Assembly: GCA_041746105.1 (NCBI GenBank)
Contig: JBGTHP010000025.1
Span: 124,001 to 188,000 of the forward strand
Origin: JBFHRE01 sp041746105
GTDB taxonomy: Bacteria > Actinomycetota > Acidimicrobiia > Spongiisociales > ZC4RG35
Length of the DNA stretch: 64,000 bases
Reading direction: 5' to 3'
This document shows positions 53,002 to 61,103 of the stretch, piece after piece. A program made the position numbers and the translations under genes. Under the pieces are notes generated by a model. The model had not been told where the DNA came from. It did no database searches and was given only the letters and a program-made list of their open reading frames with translations. How positions within the stretch are numbered: the first letter of the stretch is position 1; each line of letters begins with the position of its first letter.

Positions 53002-53283
53002 ATGGCAGATCAGATTGCCCTGGGCATGATTGAGACGCGGGGGGTGGTGGCGTCGATCGAGGCCGCCGATGCGATGGTGAAAGCCGCAAACGTGGCACTC
53101 GTCGGGCAAGAAAAGGCGGGCGGCGGCCTGGTTGCCGTTTTTGTCCGCGGCGAAGTTGGAGCCGTCAAAGCGGCGGTGGATGCCGGCGCAGTCGCTGCGA
53201 ACAAGGTTGGCGAAGTGATAGCCGTTCACGTTATCCCGCGCCCGGCGACCGAGATCGAGGGCATCCTCCCTCAGACGTCTTGA
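53002..53283 (+). CDS. BMC-H shell hexamer protein (PduA-like)
   Basis: The 93-residue single-domain BMC protein forms the hexagonal shell tiles. It begins MADQIALGMIETRGVVASIEA and includes GQEKAGGGLVAVFVRGEVG and VGEVIAVHVIPRPATEIE. Compared with PduA from memory, the pore motif K-x-G-S-G reads K-A-G-G-G (residues 38-42), with Gly for the pore Ser. ATG 53002 is preferred to GTG 52999. It is the only BMC-H gene in the operon. Confidence 0.97.
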   Translation: MADQIALGMIETRGVVASIEAADAMVKAANVALVGQEKAGGGLVAVFVRGEVGAVKAAVDAGAVAANKVGEVIAVHVIPRPATEIEGILPQTS

Positions 53284-53291
53284 ACTGATCG

Positions 53292-54461
53292 ATGACGACC
53301 GCGGGTTTCCATGAGGCGGTTGCGGCGTTTTCTGCGCCGGTTTCGGCTCGCCCCGACCCCAGAACGCCGGCTCGGGTCACCGTGCTCGGCTCGGGGGTTG
53401 AGGGTCGCGCCCTCGCGGCATGGTTCCTGGCAGAAGGCGCAGACCAGGTCAGTCTCTTCTCGGTGTACCAAGATGAATTGACGGCACTTGCCCGAGGATC
53501 GATCACTCTGCGCGGAGACGGGCCGGTGGGGACATTCCGAGTAGGGGGCGAGGCCCCGTCGATCGCGTCGACATCGGTTTTGGATCGGTCGGTGGAAGGT
53601 GCCGATCTGGTCGTGATTTCGGGCCCCGTGCTGAAACAACGGACCTATGGGCTGGTGGTCGCCCCTTACCTACACGACGGTCAAACAATCTTGGTGGTTC
53701 CTGGTCGGTCGCTGGCGGCCCTCGAACTCCTTCAATCGATCCGTGCCGGTGGCAGCACCGCCGATGTGCGCTTGGTGGAGGTCGATGATCTACCTTTTGA
53801 CATCGGCGTCGATGGGTCGACTCTGACGTTGACCCGGCGCCGGACCGTCAGAGCCGGTGTCTACCCCGGCTCGGCCACATCGGTTCTAGAGGGTTTGCGT
53901 CGTTTTTTCCCGGAACTGGTTTCCGCCACGTCGGTCCTCGATTCGACCCTTGGCGACGGTTCGGGCATCGTCTCGATCCCGGCGCTCCTGGTGGGCGGAC
54001 CCGGCGCACCACCCATCGAAAGTGCAGGACCTCCCGGTGCGGTGTTGCTGAACCCGAACACTTTCCGCGGGCTGATCGGGGATGCCCAAATACAATTGGT
54101 GGCGGCGTTGGCAGACGAGCGCAGAGAAGTGGCGAGTCGCTTTGGGTTGCGTGCGCTCCCGAGCGACGAAGAATGGTTGGATGCCGTGGCAGGCTCCACA
54201 GAGGGCACTGGAGTGCGAGCAGTCCCTGACGAAGCCACCGCCCGCAGTCTGCTTCGAGATGCGGTGCTCGGCTCCCTTGTCCCCTTGACGTCGATGGCGA
54301 ACGCCGCCGGCGTCGCCGCCCCGGTCACGGAAGCCATGATCGAGTTGTCGGAGCGCGTTCTTGGGACCGCGCTGCGAGCCAGCGGCAGGAATCTGGATCT
54401 CTGCGGGCTAGGGGGCCTGAGTGCGCCCGAGATTCGGGCCCGGCTGGCGGTGGCGTCGTGA
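53292..54461 (+). CDS. Opine/octopine dehydrogenase-like protein in the BMC operon
   Basis: The 389-residue protein has a Rossmann motif VTVLGSGVEGRALAAWF (30-46), then ADLVVISGPVLKQRT and APYLHDGQTILVVPG, and an all-helical C-terminal half as in octopine dehydrogenases. That family reductively joins an amino acid and a 2-keto acid with NAD(P)H. The catalytic His expected near residues 222-232 is not seen (sequence SGIVSIPALL), so activity may differ. The first 25 or so residues (GFHEAVAAFSAPV, then a Pro-rich linker) look like an amphipathic encapsulation peptide. Confidence 0.75.
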   Translation: MTTAGFHEAVAAFSAPVSARPDPRTPARVTVLGSGVEGRALAAWFLAEGADQVSLFSVYQDELTALARGSITLRGDGPVGTFRVGGEAPSIASTSVLDRSVEGADLVVISGPVLKQRTYGLVVAPYLHDGQTILVVPGRSLAALELLQSIRAGGSTADVRLVEVDDLPFDIGVDGSTLTLTRRRTVRAGVYPGSATSVLEGLRRFFPELVSATSVLDSTLGDGSGIVSIPALLVGGPGAPPIESAGPPGAVLLNPNTFRGLIGDAQIQLVAALADERREVASRFGLRALPSDEEWLDAVAGSTEGTGVRAVPDEATARSLLRDAVLGSLVPLTSMANAAGVAAPVTEAMIELSERVLGTALRASGRNLDLCGLGGLSAPEIRARLAVAS

Positions 54462-55840
54462 CCGATGCCGACCTGAGAAGTATCGCCCAGGCGCGGCGCG
54501 CAGTAGAGGCCGCCCATGTCGCCCAGCAGCGATTTCTTGCCACCGATCCGTCACGTATCGACGAGATCGTCGAGGCGATGGCGCGTGCGGTCGAGATCGA
54601 CGCCGCCCGACTCGGCGCGCTCGCAGCCGAGGAGACCGGCTACGGCAACGCAGAGGACAAACGAATCAAGAACCTCTTCAACTCGATCGGAGTCGCAGAG
54701 TGGCTGCGCAACGTCAAGACTCTTGGAGTCCTATGGCAAGACCCGGTTACAAAAGTGGTGGCGATAGGCGAACCGATGGGGGTAGTGGTCGCCCTAATCC
54801 CGGTAACCAACCCGACCTCGACCATCATCTTCAAAGTGCTGTCTGCGGTGAAAGCCGGCAATGCCATCGTGTGTGCACCACATCCACGCGGGGTCGGGTG
54901 CGGAATGGAAACCGTAAAAGTGATGATGACTGCGGCGGCCGAGCACGGGGCGCCGGACAACCTGATCCAATGTCTTTCCGAGGTGACCGTCGAGGGCACC
55001 CAGGAGCTGATGCGCCACCGCCGGACGTCGGTGGTCATGGCGACCGGGGGATCGGCGATGGTTCGAGCGGCCTATTCCTCCGGTAAACCGACCCTGGCGG
55101 TGGGCCCAGGGAACGTGCCCGTGTACGTCCATGCGTCGATGCGCGACGAGCTTCGCGAAGTCGCCGATCAAATCCTCACGTCCAAGTCGTTCGACTACGG
55201 CACGGCGTGCGCAGCGGAGCAGGCCGTGGTCGTCGACAGGGCCGTCGCCCCGCTGCTCGAACAGGAGGTCCGCCAATTGGGCGGCTACTTCTGCACGACG
55301 GGTGAGGCAGCCAGACTGGCCGATGTGATCTTTGACGACAACCAGGTGATCCGGCCTGGGGGAGTGGGGCAGTCGGCCTCCGAACTCTCTCGCAGGGCAG
55401 GTTTTGGAGTTCCCCCCAACACCCGTGTTCTCCTCGCCCGTGAGAGCGAGGTCGGACGAAACCGCCCACTCTCGCTCGAGAAACTGAATCCGGTGCTGGC
55501 CTGGTACGACGCCCCGAGTGAGGATCAGGCGTATGAACTGTGCTTCCAGATCTTGCGATTCGGCGGTAGGGGTCACACTTCGGCGATCCACACCAAAGAT
55601 CCCGCCATTGTCGCCCGGTTTGGCCGCCTACCGGCAGGAAGGGTCCTGATCAACCAACCGGCGCTGATGGGGGCAATGGGATACTCGGCCGACCTCGAAC
55701 CGAGCTTCATGCTGGGCACGGGGACCGTATCTGGCTCGATCGTGTCAGACAATGTGACCGCCTTGCATCTGATCAACATCAAACGTGTCGCCTACGAGTC
55801 GAGACCGTGGCGCAGCATCTACGACGTATACGGAGCGTGA
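54458..55840 (+). CDS. CoA-acylating aldehyde dehydrogenase (EutE/PduP/AdhE-N-like)
   Basis: The 460-residue protein turns an aldehyde, NAD+ and CoA into acyl-CoA and NADH, the usual core BMC reaction. Motifs are PVTNPTSTIIFK (cofactor site), VMATGGSAMV, the catalytic Cys251 in SFDYGTACAAEQAVV, and the C-terminal GSIVSDNVTALHLINIKRVA as in AdhE. SauS-type sulfoacetaldehyde dehydrogenases share this pattern. No long N-terminal targeting helix is seen; the first 30 residues align with the enzyme body. It is coupled to the opine-dehydrogenase-like gene by 4 bp. Confidence 0.9.
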   Translation: MTDADLRSIAQARRAVEAAHVAQQRFLATDPSRIDEIVEAMARAVEIDAARLGALAAEETGYGNAEDKRIKNLFNSIGVAEWLRNVKTLGVLWQDPVTKVVAIGEPMGVVVALIPVTNPTSTIIFKVLSAVKAGNAIVCAPHPRGVGCGMETVKVMMTAAAEHGAPDNLIQCLSEVTVEGTQELMRHRRTSVVMATGGSAMVRAAYSSGKPTLAVGPGNVPVYVHASMRDELREVADQILTSKSFDYGTACAAEQAVVVDRAVAPLLEQEVRQLGGYFCTTGEAARLADVIFDDNQVIRPGGVGQSASELSRRAGFGVPPNTRVLLARESEVGRNRPLSLEKLNPVLAWYDAPSEDQAYELCFQILRFGGRGHTSAIHTKDPAIVARFGRLPAGRVLINQPALMGAMGYSADLEPSFMLGTGTVSGSIVSDNVTALHLINIKRVAYESRPWRSIYDVYGA

Positions 55841-55842
55841 CC

Positions 55843-56472
55843 ATGAACCGACCTGGAACCGTGGTCAGAGCCCTGCTTCAGATCGATCGACTTCAGCCAA
55901 AATTCGCCGCCTACAACGGTGCCACCGTTCAGGGGTCTATTCCCCTCGCCGGGGACACGATCCTCGTTGGCGAGATGGCGCCAGGCAACGAGGTGTTCAG
56001 ATTGATCGACACCGCCTTGAAAGCAGCCACCATCGAGGCGACCAGCCAGATCGTGGAGCGCGAATTCGGGTTCTTCATCCTCCGATCACCCAGTAATGCG
56101 GAGATCAGCGCAGCCCGCGACGCGATTCTGGCCCATCTCGGGATCACGATGTCCGATCGGCTGAAACCGGTCGTGGAATCTACCCAGATCATCACCTCGG
56201 TTGAGCCCTATCAGGCCCAACTTCTCAACAAATGGCGCAAAGGGTCCCTTCTGGTACCCGGCCAAACTCTCGGCATCGTCGAATGCGCTCCCGCTGCCTA
56301 TATCTCGATAGCGGCCAACGAGGCCGAGAAGTCGGCCGATATCGACATCGTCGAGGTACGCGCGGTCGGCCGTTTCGGTCGATTCTTCATGTCGGGATCG
56401 GAAGCGGCGGTTGAGACCGCAATGGAGGCGGCCGTCATCGCACTCCAAGCGGTAGAAGGAAGGGCCCAGTGA
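55843..56472 (+). CDS. BMC-T shell trimer protein with tandem BMC domains
   Basis: The 209-residue protein has two BMC domains and should form pseudo-hexameric trimers. Domain 1 (about 8-95) includes LQPKFAAYNGATVQG and VEREFGFFIL. Domain 2 (about 110-205) includes SVEPYQAQLLNKWRKGS and LGIVECAPAAYISIAANEAE. Such proteins often have gated central pores or bind a metal cluster; no obvious pore Cys is seen. ATG 55843 is 2 bp after the aldehyde dehydrogenase stop; a frame starting earlier overlaps that gene. Confidence 0.92.
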   Translation: MNRPGTVVRALLQIDRLQPKFAAYNGATVQGSIPLAGDTILVGEMAPGNEVFRLIDTALKAATIEATSQIVEREFGFFILRSPSNAEISAARDAILAHLGITMSDRLKPVVESTQIITSVEPYQAQLLNKWRKGSLLVPGQTLGIVECAPAAYISIAANEAEKSADIDIVEVRAVGRFGRFFMSGSEAAVETAMEAAVIALQAVEGRAQ

Positions 56473-57680
56473 CCTCTGGTCGACCGGTGATTCACCCCGG
56501 GGCCGGGGTGATCGGCGAGGTCGATGTGCTCGGCGCGTTCCGGCAGGGACGCCGTACGCTCCATGTCCAGCCAAGCGCCCTGGTCACCAATCAGGCGGCG
56601 GAGGCGGCTCAGCGGCTCGGTGTTTCCATTGTTGTGGGGGCTCCGACGGCGGCGGCAGTGCCCGCCACCGACGGGGCCGCGGTACTCCGCCGATCGCTTT
56701 ACCGACGCAGCCCGAAGTTTGTACCGTCGGAAAAGCCCAGAGGCCTCCAACCATCGACGCTGGGACGACTCGTTATCGTGGGAGCGGGCGGTGTCGGATC
56801 CAATACGGCCCATCTGGCGGCTTCGCGCTCGCTTGCCCACGAGATCGTGCTCATCGACGTGGTTCCAGGATCGGCGGCCGCCACTGCCCTCGACCTCGAA
56901 CATTCGGCCGGCATCACCGGTTCAACATCGCGTTTGAGTGGAGGAACCGACCTGGCGATGATCGAGGGGGCCGACGTCGTGGTCATAACCGCCGGTCGGC
57001 CCCGGTCCCCTGGCATGTCCAGAAGTGATCTGGTCGGGACCAATGGCAGGGTTGTACGCCAGGTGTCGGAACAAGTGGCGTCGGTTGCCCCGGGATCCGT
57101 CGTGATCGTTGTCACGAACCCACTAGACGAGATGACCGTGGAGGCGCTACGTGCAACCGGCTTTCCCAGAGAGCGCGTTCTGGGGATGGCGGGCACTCTC
57201 GACTCCGCACGATTCAGGTCGTCCTTGGCGAGAGCCGCCGGCGTTGACCCTGGCGATGTCGAGGCGATCACTCTGGGTAGCCATGGCGAGGAGATGGTCC
57301 CGATCATCAGCACCGCCACGGTACGCGGCCGTCCGCTTGACACGGTGCTGACTCCCGAGCAGATCGACCGCTGCGTCGCCGAAACCGTTGCGGGAGGTGG
57401 TCAAATCGTCGCGCTTCGCAAATCGGGCTCCGCAACCTTGGCTCCGGCCCACGCAACGCTCGAGGTTCTCGAGTCGATTCGAGGCGCCCGGGCGGGAGCC
57501 ATCCCGGTTTCGATTCGCTTGGAAGGCGAATACGGGATCAGCGGCACGGTGGTGGGTGTTCCAACAATATTGGGCTCGGCCGGCGTGATCGAGATCGTCG
57601 AGTTGCCGCTGGCCTCAGGAGAAATGTCTGCACTGGCTCGCGCCGCGGCCGCCGTCGCCGCCCGAGTAGCCTCGGTCTGA
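56469..57680 (+). CDS. Malate/lactate-dehydrogenase-like protein with an extra N-terminal domain
   Basis: Residues 100-400 form an LDH/MDH-type dehydrogenase: GAGGVG (105-110), TAGRPRSPGMSRSDL with the Arg pair (179, 185) typical of malate dehydrogenases, VTNPLDEMT and the catalytic His272 in LGSHGEEMVP. The first 95 or so residues are not part of that family. They contain a small domain (VIGEVDVLGAFRQGRRTLHV, then ALVTNQAAEAAQRLG) and a basic helix (AVLRRSLYRRSPKFV), reminiscent of domains on other BMC-associated enzymes. GTG 56469 overlaps the BMC-T stop by 4 bp. It may recycle NADH inside the shell. Confidence 0.82.
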   Translation: MTSGRPVIHPGAGVIGEVDVLGAFRQGRRTLHVQPSALVTNQAAEAAQRLGVSIVVGAPTAAAVPATDGAAVLRRSLYRRSPKFVPSEKPRGLQPSTLGRLVIVGAGGVGSNTAHLAASRSLAHEIVLIDVVPGSAAATALDLEHSAGITGSTSRLSGGTDLAMIEGADVVVITAGRPRSPGMSRSDLVGTNGRVVRQVSEQVASVAPGSVVIVVTNPLDEMTVEALRATGFPRERVLGMAGTLDSARFRSSLARAAGVDPGDVEAITLGSHGEEMVPIISTATVRGRPLDTVLTPEQIDRCVAETVAGGGQIVALRKSGSATLAPAHATLEVLESIRGARAGAIPVSIRLEGEYGISGTVVGVPTILGSAGVIEIVELPLASGEMSALARAAAAVAARVASV

Positions 57681-58207
57681 TGGGTTTCGAAGAAGTCGAG
57701 TTCGGGTCTCGCAAGGTTGTGGCCGTGAGCCGGCCTTCCAAGCCGCGTAAGCGTGAGGGCCGGGCAAGCACGCAGAAGCCCGATCCATCGGAGCCGCCGG
57801 CCGACACGGGAGCGGTCCTGGTTCCCCTTGATCAGTGGACGAGTATTCTCAACCAACTCGGAAACCTCCACCAGGCGGGTCAGCAGATGGCCGACGCCAG
57901 GGAACGGGCGGCGAAGGCCGAAACGGAAGCCTTTTTCCTCAAGGAGCGGCTGCGGGAATTACGAGAGGAACTTGCCAAGGCGAGAGCTGCGGCCACGGAA
58001 TTCGTCAACAGCACCGCATCCGTCGACACCGAAGTGGCTCCAACCGACACCGGGGTCACTGCGACCGGCGATCCGGCAAGCGGCGCAAGCGAAATCGGCC
58101 AAGTCCAAGAAGACGAAGACGTCGCCATTGACCTCACCACCGACCGGGTGCTCATTGTCAGGCTTCCGAGCAGAGTCACCAAATGGTGGCTCGAGCGGCG
58201 GACCTGA
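57680..58207 (+). CDS. Coiled-coil protein of the BMC operon, unknown function
   Basis: I do not recognise a family. The 175-residue protein has a basic N-terminus (about 1-40, PSKPRKREGR), a coiled coil at about 65-112 (AKAETEAFFLKERLRELREE), an acidic low-complexity part (115-150) and a conserved-looking end (DRVLIVRLPSRVTKWWLERR). The start overlaps the preceding stop as TGATG. It could be an assembly, scaffolding or positioning factor. Its architecture recalls McdB-like positioning proteins, but no ParA/McdA partner is seen. Confidence 0.65.
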   Translation: MGFEEVEFGSRKVVAVSRPSKPRKREGRASTQKPDPSEPPADTGAVLVPLDQWTSILNQLGNLHQAGQQMADARERAAKAETEAFFLKERLRELREELAKARAAATEFVNSTASVDTEVAPTDTGVTATGDPASGASEIGQVQEDEDVAIDLTTDRVLIVRLPSRVTKWWLERRT

Positions 58208-58226
58208 TGAGAAAGCCGACGGCGCT

Positions 58227-59138
58227 GTGAGAGTGGCAGCAGTTCAGGCGGCTCCTGTTTGGCTCGACCGCGCCAAAACGATCGAGGTCGTCGTCGATTC
58301 GATCGCGGCGGCGGCCGCCGGGGGAGCAGAAGTGGTCGCCTTCCCGGAGACGTTCTTACCCGGATATCCGGTATGGGTCGACATGACCGACGCCGCCAGT
58401 TGGGAAAATCCGCGTCAAAAGGACGCATACGCCTGGTATGTGGACCAGGCGGTTGATCTGGCGGGCGCCGAGTTCGAGTTGGTGGTCAATGCCGTGAAAG
58501 ACCATGGCGTGTTCGCCTATGTCGGGGTGGTGGAGCGATCAGCTTCTGCTGGTTCGGTCTACTGCACCTTGGTGGCGATTCATCCAGACGAAGGTGTGGT
58601 GGGAGCACACCGCAAGCTCAAGCCGACCTTTGGGGAGCGTTTGGTCTGGGCCGACGGCGATGGAGCCGGCCTGAAAGCCCACAGATGGAAGGAGGCGACC
58701 CTCACCGGATTGAACTGTTGGGAGAACTGGATGCCACTGGCGCGAGCAGCCATGTACTCGCTCGGGTCACAGATTCACATCGCGACGTGGCCCGGATCGA
58801 CGAAACTGACCCAGGACATCACCCGGTTCATCGCCAAGGAGGGCAGAGTGTTCGCAGTCAGCGTCGGCGGTGTCTATCGGGCAGAAGATATCCCCTCGTC
58901 ATTCCCACTTGCCGAGCAAATGCTGGCGCACGCCTCTGAGTTCTACAACGGTGGTTCGATGATTGTTGCTCCGGACGGGTCTGTCATCGTCGGGCCGGTG
59001 GCGTCGGAAGAGGGGCTGTTGTTCGCCGATCTCGATCTTGCGATGGTTACGCGGGAACGCCAGAACTTCGACCCGTCAGGTCACTACTCCCGTCCCGACG
59101 TGCTACACCTAGCCGTCGACAGGAAACGAAACGCCTGA
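58227..59138 (+). CDS. Nitrilase (CWE-type)
   Basis: The 303-residue protein has the nitrilase triad: Glu41 in FPETFLPGYP, Lys130 in HRKLKPT and Cys164 in GLNCWENWMP. The CWE context is that of true nitrilases, which turn nitriles into acids and ammonia, not of amidases. GTG 58227 is chosen, with GTG 58233 possible; a long upstream open frame overlaps the coiled-coil gene and is not conserved. Arylacetonitriles or aliphatic nitriles are both possible substrates. It lies 19 bp after the coiled-coil gene and so may be the last gene of the BMC transcript. Confidence 0.9.
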   Translation: MRVAAVQAAPVWLDRAKTIEVVVDSIAAAAAGGAEVVAFPETFLPGYPVWVDMTDAASWENPRQKDAYAWYVDQAVDLAGAEFELVVNAVKDHGVFAYVGVVERSASAGSVYCTLVAIHPDEGVVGAHRKLKPTFGERLVWADGDGAGLKAHRWKEATLTGLNCWENWMPLARAAMYSLGSQIHIATWPGSTKLTQDITRFIAKEGRVFAVSVGGVYRAEDIPSSFPLAEQMLAHASEFYNGGSMIVAPDGSVIVGPVASEEGLLFADLDLAMVTRERQNFDPSGHYSRPDVLHLAVDRKRNA

Positions 59139-59193
59139 TCGGACTGCCGGTCCGATTGGGTCGGATTCGATGCCTACGGTATCTTCGAAACTG

Positions 59194-60339
59194 ATGGCCA
59201 AACCGCTCAAAATCGCTTTGCTCGGTACCAAGTTCATGGGAAAGGCGCACTCTCATGCTTGGGCCAATGCCGCCAAATTCTTCGATCTGCCCCGCCGACC
59301 GCTCCTCCACGTCGTAGCCGGGAGAAACCCGGAAGAAACGAGCGCATTTGCCGATCGCTGGGGGTGGCAGAGCAATACGACCCGCTGGATGGATGTTGTC
59401 GAAGACCCCGACGTCGACCTCGTCGACATCGGGACCCCCAACTCGCTTCACGCAGGTCAGGCGATCGCGGCGCTCGAGGCGGGCAAACATGTGGCGTGCG
59501 AGAAGCCAATGGCGGGAACTCTGGCCGATGCGCGTGAGATGATGAAGGCTGCAAAGAAGGCGCATACTCAGACCTTCGTCTGGTACACGTATCGTCGTGT
59601 GCCTGCCGTCGGTCTGGCCCACCAATTGGTCAAAGAGGGCAGGCTCGGACGGATCTACCACGTGCGCGCCAGTTATCTCCAGAGCTGGGGAGGGCCGGAG
59701 ACGCCGTTGCTGTGGCGTTTCCGGGGTGAAGAGGCCGGTTCCGGGGCTCATGGTGATCTCAACGCCCACATCATCGACATGGCGCGTTTCATCACGGGGG
59801 ACGAGATCTTCGAGGTGTCGGGTGCGATCGAGCAGACGTTCATCAAGGATCGGGCGCTTCCGGGTGACCCGGCCAGAAGGGGCCGGAGCACGGTCGACGA
59901 TGCCGTGTTGTTTCTTGCCCGCTTCCAGGGGGGAGCGGTCGGTTCTTTTGAGGCCACGAGGCTGGCGACCGGCATCAAGAATTCGAATCGGATCGAGGTC
60001 CACGGCGAGCTGGGTGCCATCGCTTTCGATTTCGAGCGGATGAATGAACTGCGCTTCTTCGACGCGACCGCGCCAACCCGGCTGCAAGGTTGGCAAACCA
60101 TCCTCACCACCCACGAGACACATCCCTACGCCGGATCGTGGTGGCCGGATGGGCACTGGCTAGGTTACGAACACACGTTCACGAACCAGGCAGCCGACAT
60201 CGCCCGGTCGCTTTCGCGCCGCAAGCCCGAGCTGCCGCTTCCTGACTTTGCCGATGCCTACCTCACCCAGCGAGTGATGGAGGCGGCGATCACCTCGGCG
60301 CGTGAACGGACACCGGTCAAGCTGTCTGAGATCAAATAA
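59194..60339 (+). CDS. Gfo/Idh/MocA family oxidoreductase
   Basis: The 381-residue NAD(P)-dependent dehydrogenase has a Rossmann start IALLGTKFMGKAHSHAW and the family motif CEKPMAGTLADARE with the catalytic Lys. GAHGDLNAHIIDMARFITG is given in short form (AHGDLNAHIIDMARF) and holds the usual active-site Asp/His. Members act on sugars, inositols and related polyols. Its link to the BMC operon is only by location and strand. ATG 59194 is preferred to the ATG at 59170, which adds eight residues. Confidence 0.88.
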   Translation: MAKPLKIALLGTKFMGKAHSHAWANAAKFFDLPRRPLLHVVAGRNPEETSAFADRWGWQSNTTRWMDVVEDPDVDLVDIGTPNSLHAGQAIAALEAGKHVACEKPMAGTLADAREMMKAAKKAHTQTFVWYTYRRVPAVGLAHQLVKEGRLGRIYHVRASYLQSWGGPETPLLWRFRGEEAGSGAHGDLNAHIIDMARFITGDEIFEVSGAIEQTFIKDRALPGDPARRGRSTVDDAVLFLARFQGGAVGSFEATRLATGIKNSNRIEVHGELGAIAFDFERMNELRFFDATAPTRLQGWQTILTTHETHPYAGSWWPDGHWLGYEHTFTNQAADIARSLSRRKPELPLPDFADAYLTQRVMEAAITSARERTPVKLSEIK

Positions 60340-60366
60340 CAATCCGGGTCCTGGTTGAATCCGGGG

Positions 60367-60786
60367 ATGACAACAAAACCGCGACTGGGTCACCAGCAGG
60401 CGAAGCTGATCGTGGACGAGATCGGAAAGCAGCTCGAGGCACATGACGAAGGGGCGGCCGTCGCCGTGGTCGACGATCACGGCGAGCTGATGGCATTCTT
60501 CCGGACGGACCGATGCCGGCTTCCGTCGATCCAGATCGCGATCAACAAGGCGTACGCCGCCGCCAGAGAACAAATCGAATCGGCCGAACTGGGAGCGCGC
60601 TCACGGGAGGAGGGCTGGCCGATGACCAACTTCGGTGATCTGCGGTATCCGAGCTGGGGCGGGGGTGTTCCGATCCGGATCGACGGGGTGGTGGTCGGTG
60701 CGGTAGGGGTGAGCGGGCTGGCAGAGGCCCGCGACATCGAGCTGGCGCGGGCCGGGGTGCGGGCAGGCGTCCGTGCCGACGGCTGA
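60367..60786 (+). CDS. GlcG/HbpS family protein (PduO C-terminal-like)
   Basis: The 139-residue protein starts with LGHQQAKLIVDEIGKQ and contains AVVDDHGELMAFFRTD and GGVPIRIDGVVVGAVGVSG, the pattern of the heme- or cobalamin-binding GlcG/HbpS/PduO-C domain. This domain is a frequent companion of microcompartment loci. That supports counting the genes up to here as part of the BMC locus. It lies 27 bp after the Gfo/Idh gene. Confidence 0.88.
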   Translation: MTTKPRLGHQQAKLIVDEIGKQLEAHDEGAAVAVVDDHGELMAFFRTDRCRLPSIQIAINKAYAAAREQIESAELGARSREEGWPMTNFGDLRYPSWGGGVPIRIDGVVVGAVGVSGLAEARDIELARAGVRAGVRADG

Positions 60787-60830
60787 CCGGATATACAGTT
60801 CTGCCACGGACCCGCAGGATCGTTTCGGAT

Positions 60831-61103
60831 GTGGTCGTAGGGCTGAGCGACTTCGAAGAGATCATCGCCGCACTGGACGGGGAAGCCTGGCATGGCACGG
60901 ACGAGGACTATTTCATGGCGCTGATGATGCATGCGATTGACAAGTTGCCGGTTGCTCGAGTCGTCGAGCTGGGTGCCACCGTCTTAGAACAACACGACAA
61001 CCACTGGGGCAAGCGAACGGCCGCAAACATTCTTCAAGAACTGGCCTGGGAAAGCCCAACCGAGCTCTCTCCGCCGCTCCTTCGAACTACATGTTGCAGT
61101 TGA
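60831..61103 (+). CDS. Small hypothetical protein
   Basis: The 90-residue product (MVVGLSDFEEIIAALDGEAW, then DYFMALMMHAIDKLP) is acidic and predicted to be helical. It has no motif I know. GTG 60831 has no strong ribosome binding site. The last 17 bp overlap the end of the toxin gene convergently. Coding potential looks fair, but it could be a chance frame. Confidence 0.45.
   Translation: MVVGLSDFEEIIAALDGEAWHGTDEDYFMALMMHAIDKLPVARVVELGATVLEQHDNHWGKRTAANILQELAWESPTELSPPLLRTTCCS

Noticed and set aside
58207..58230. A seven-codon frame (ATG overlapping the coiled-coil stop) before the nitrilase
   Set aside because: Too short to support as a gene; it may only help re-initiation at the nitrilase start.
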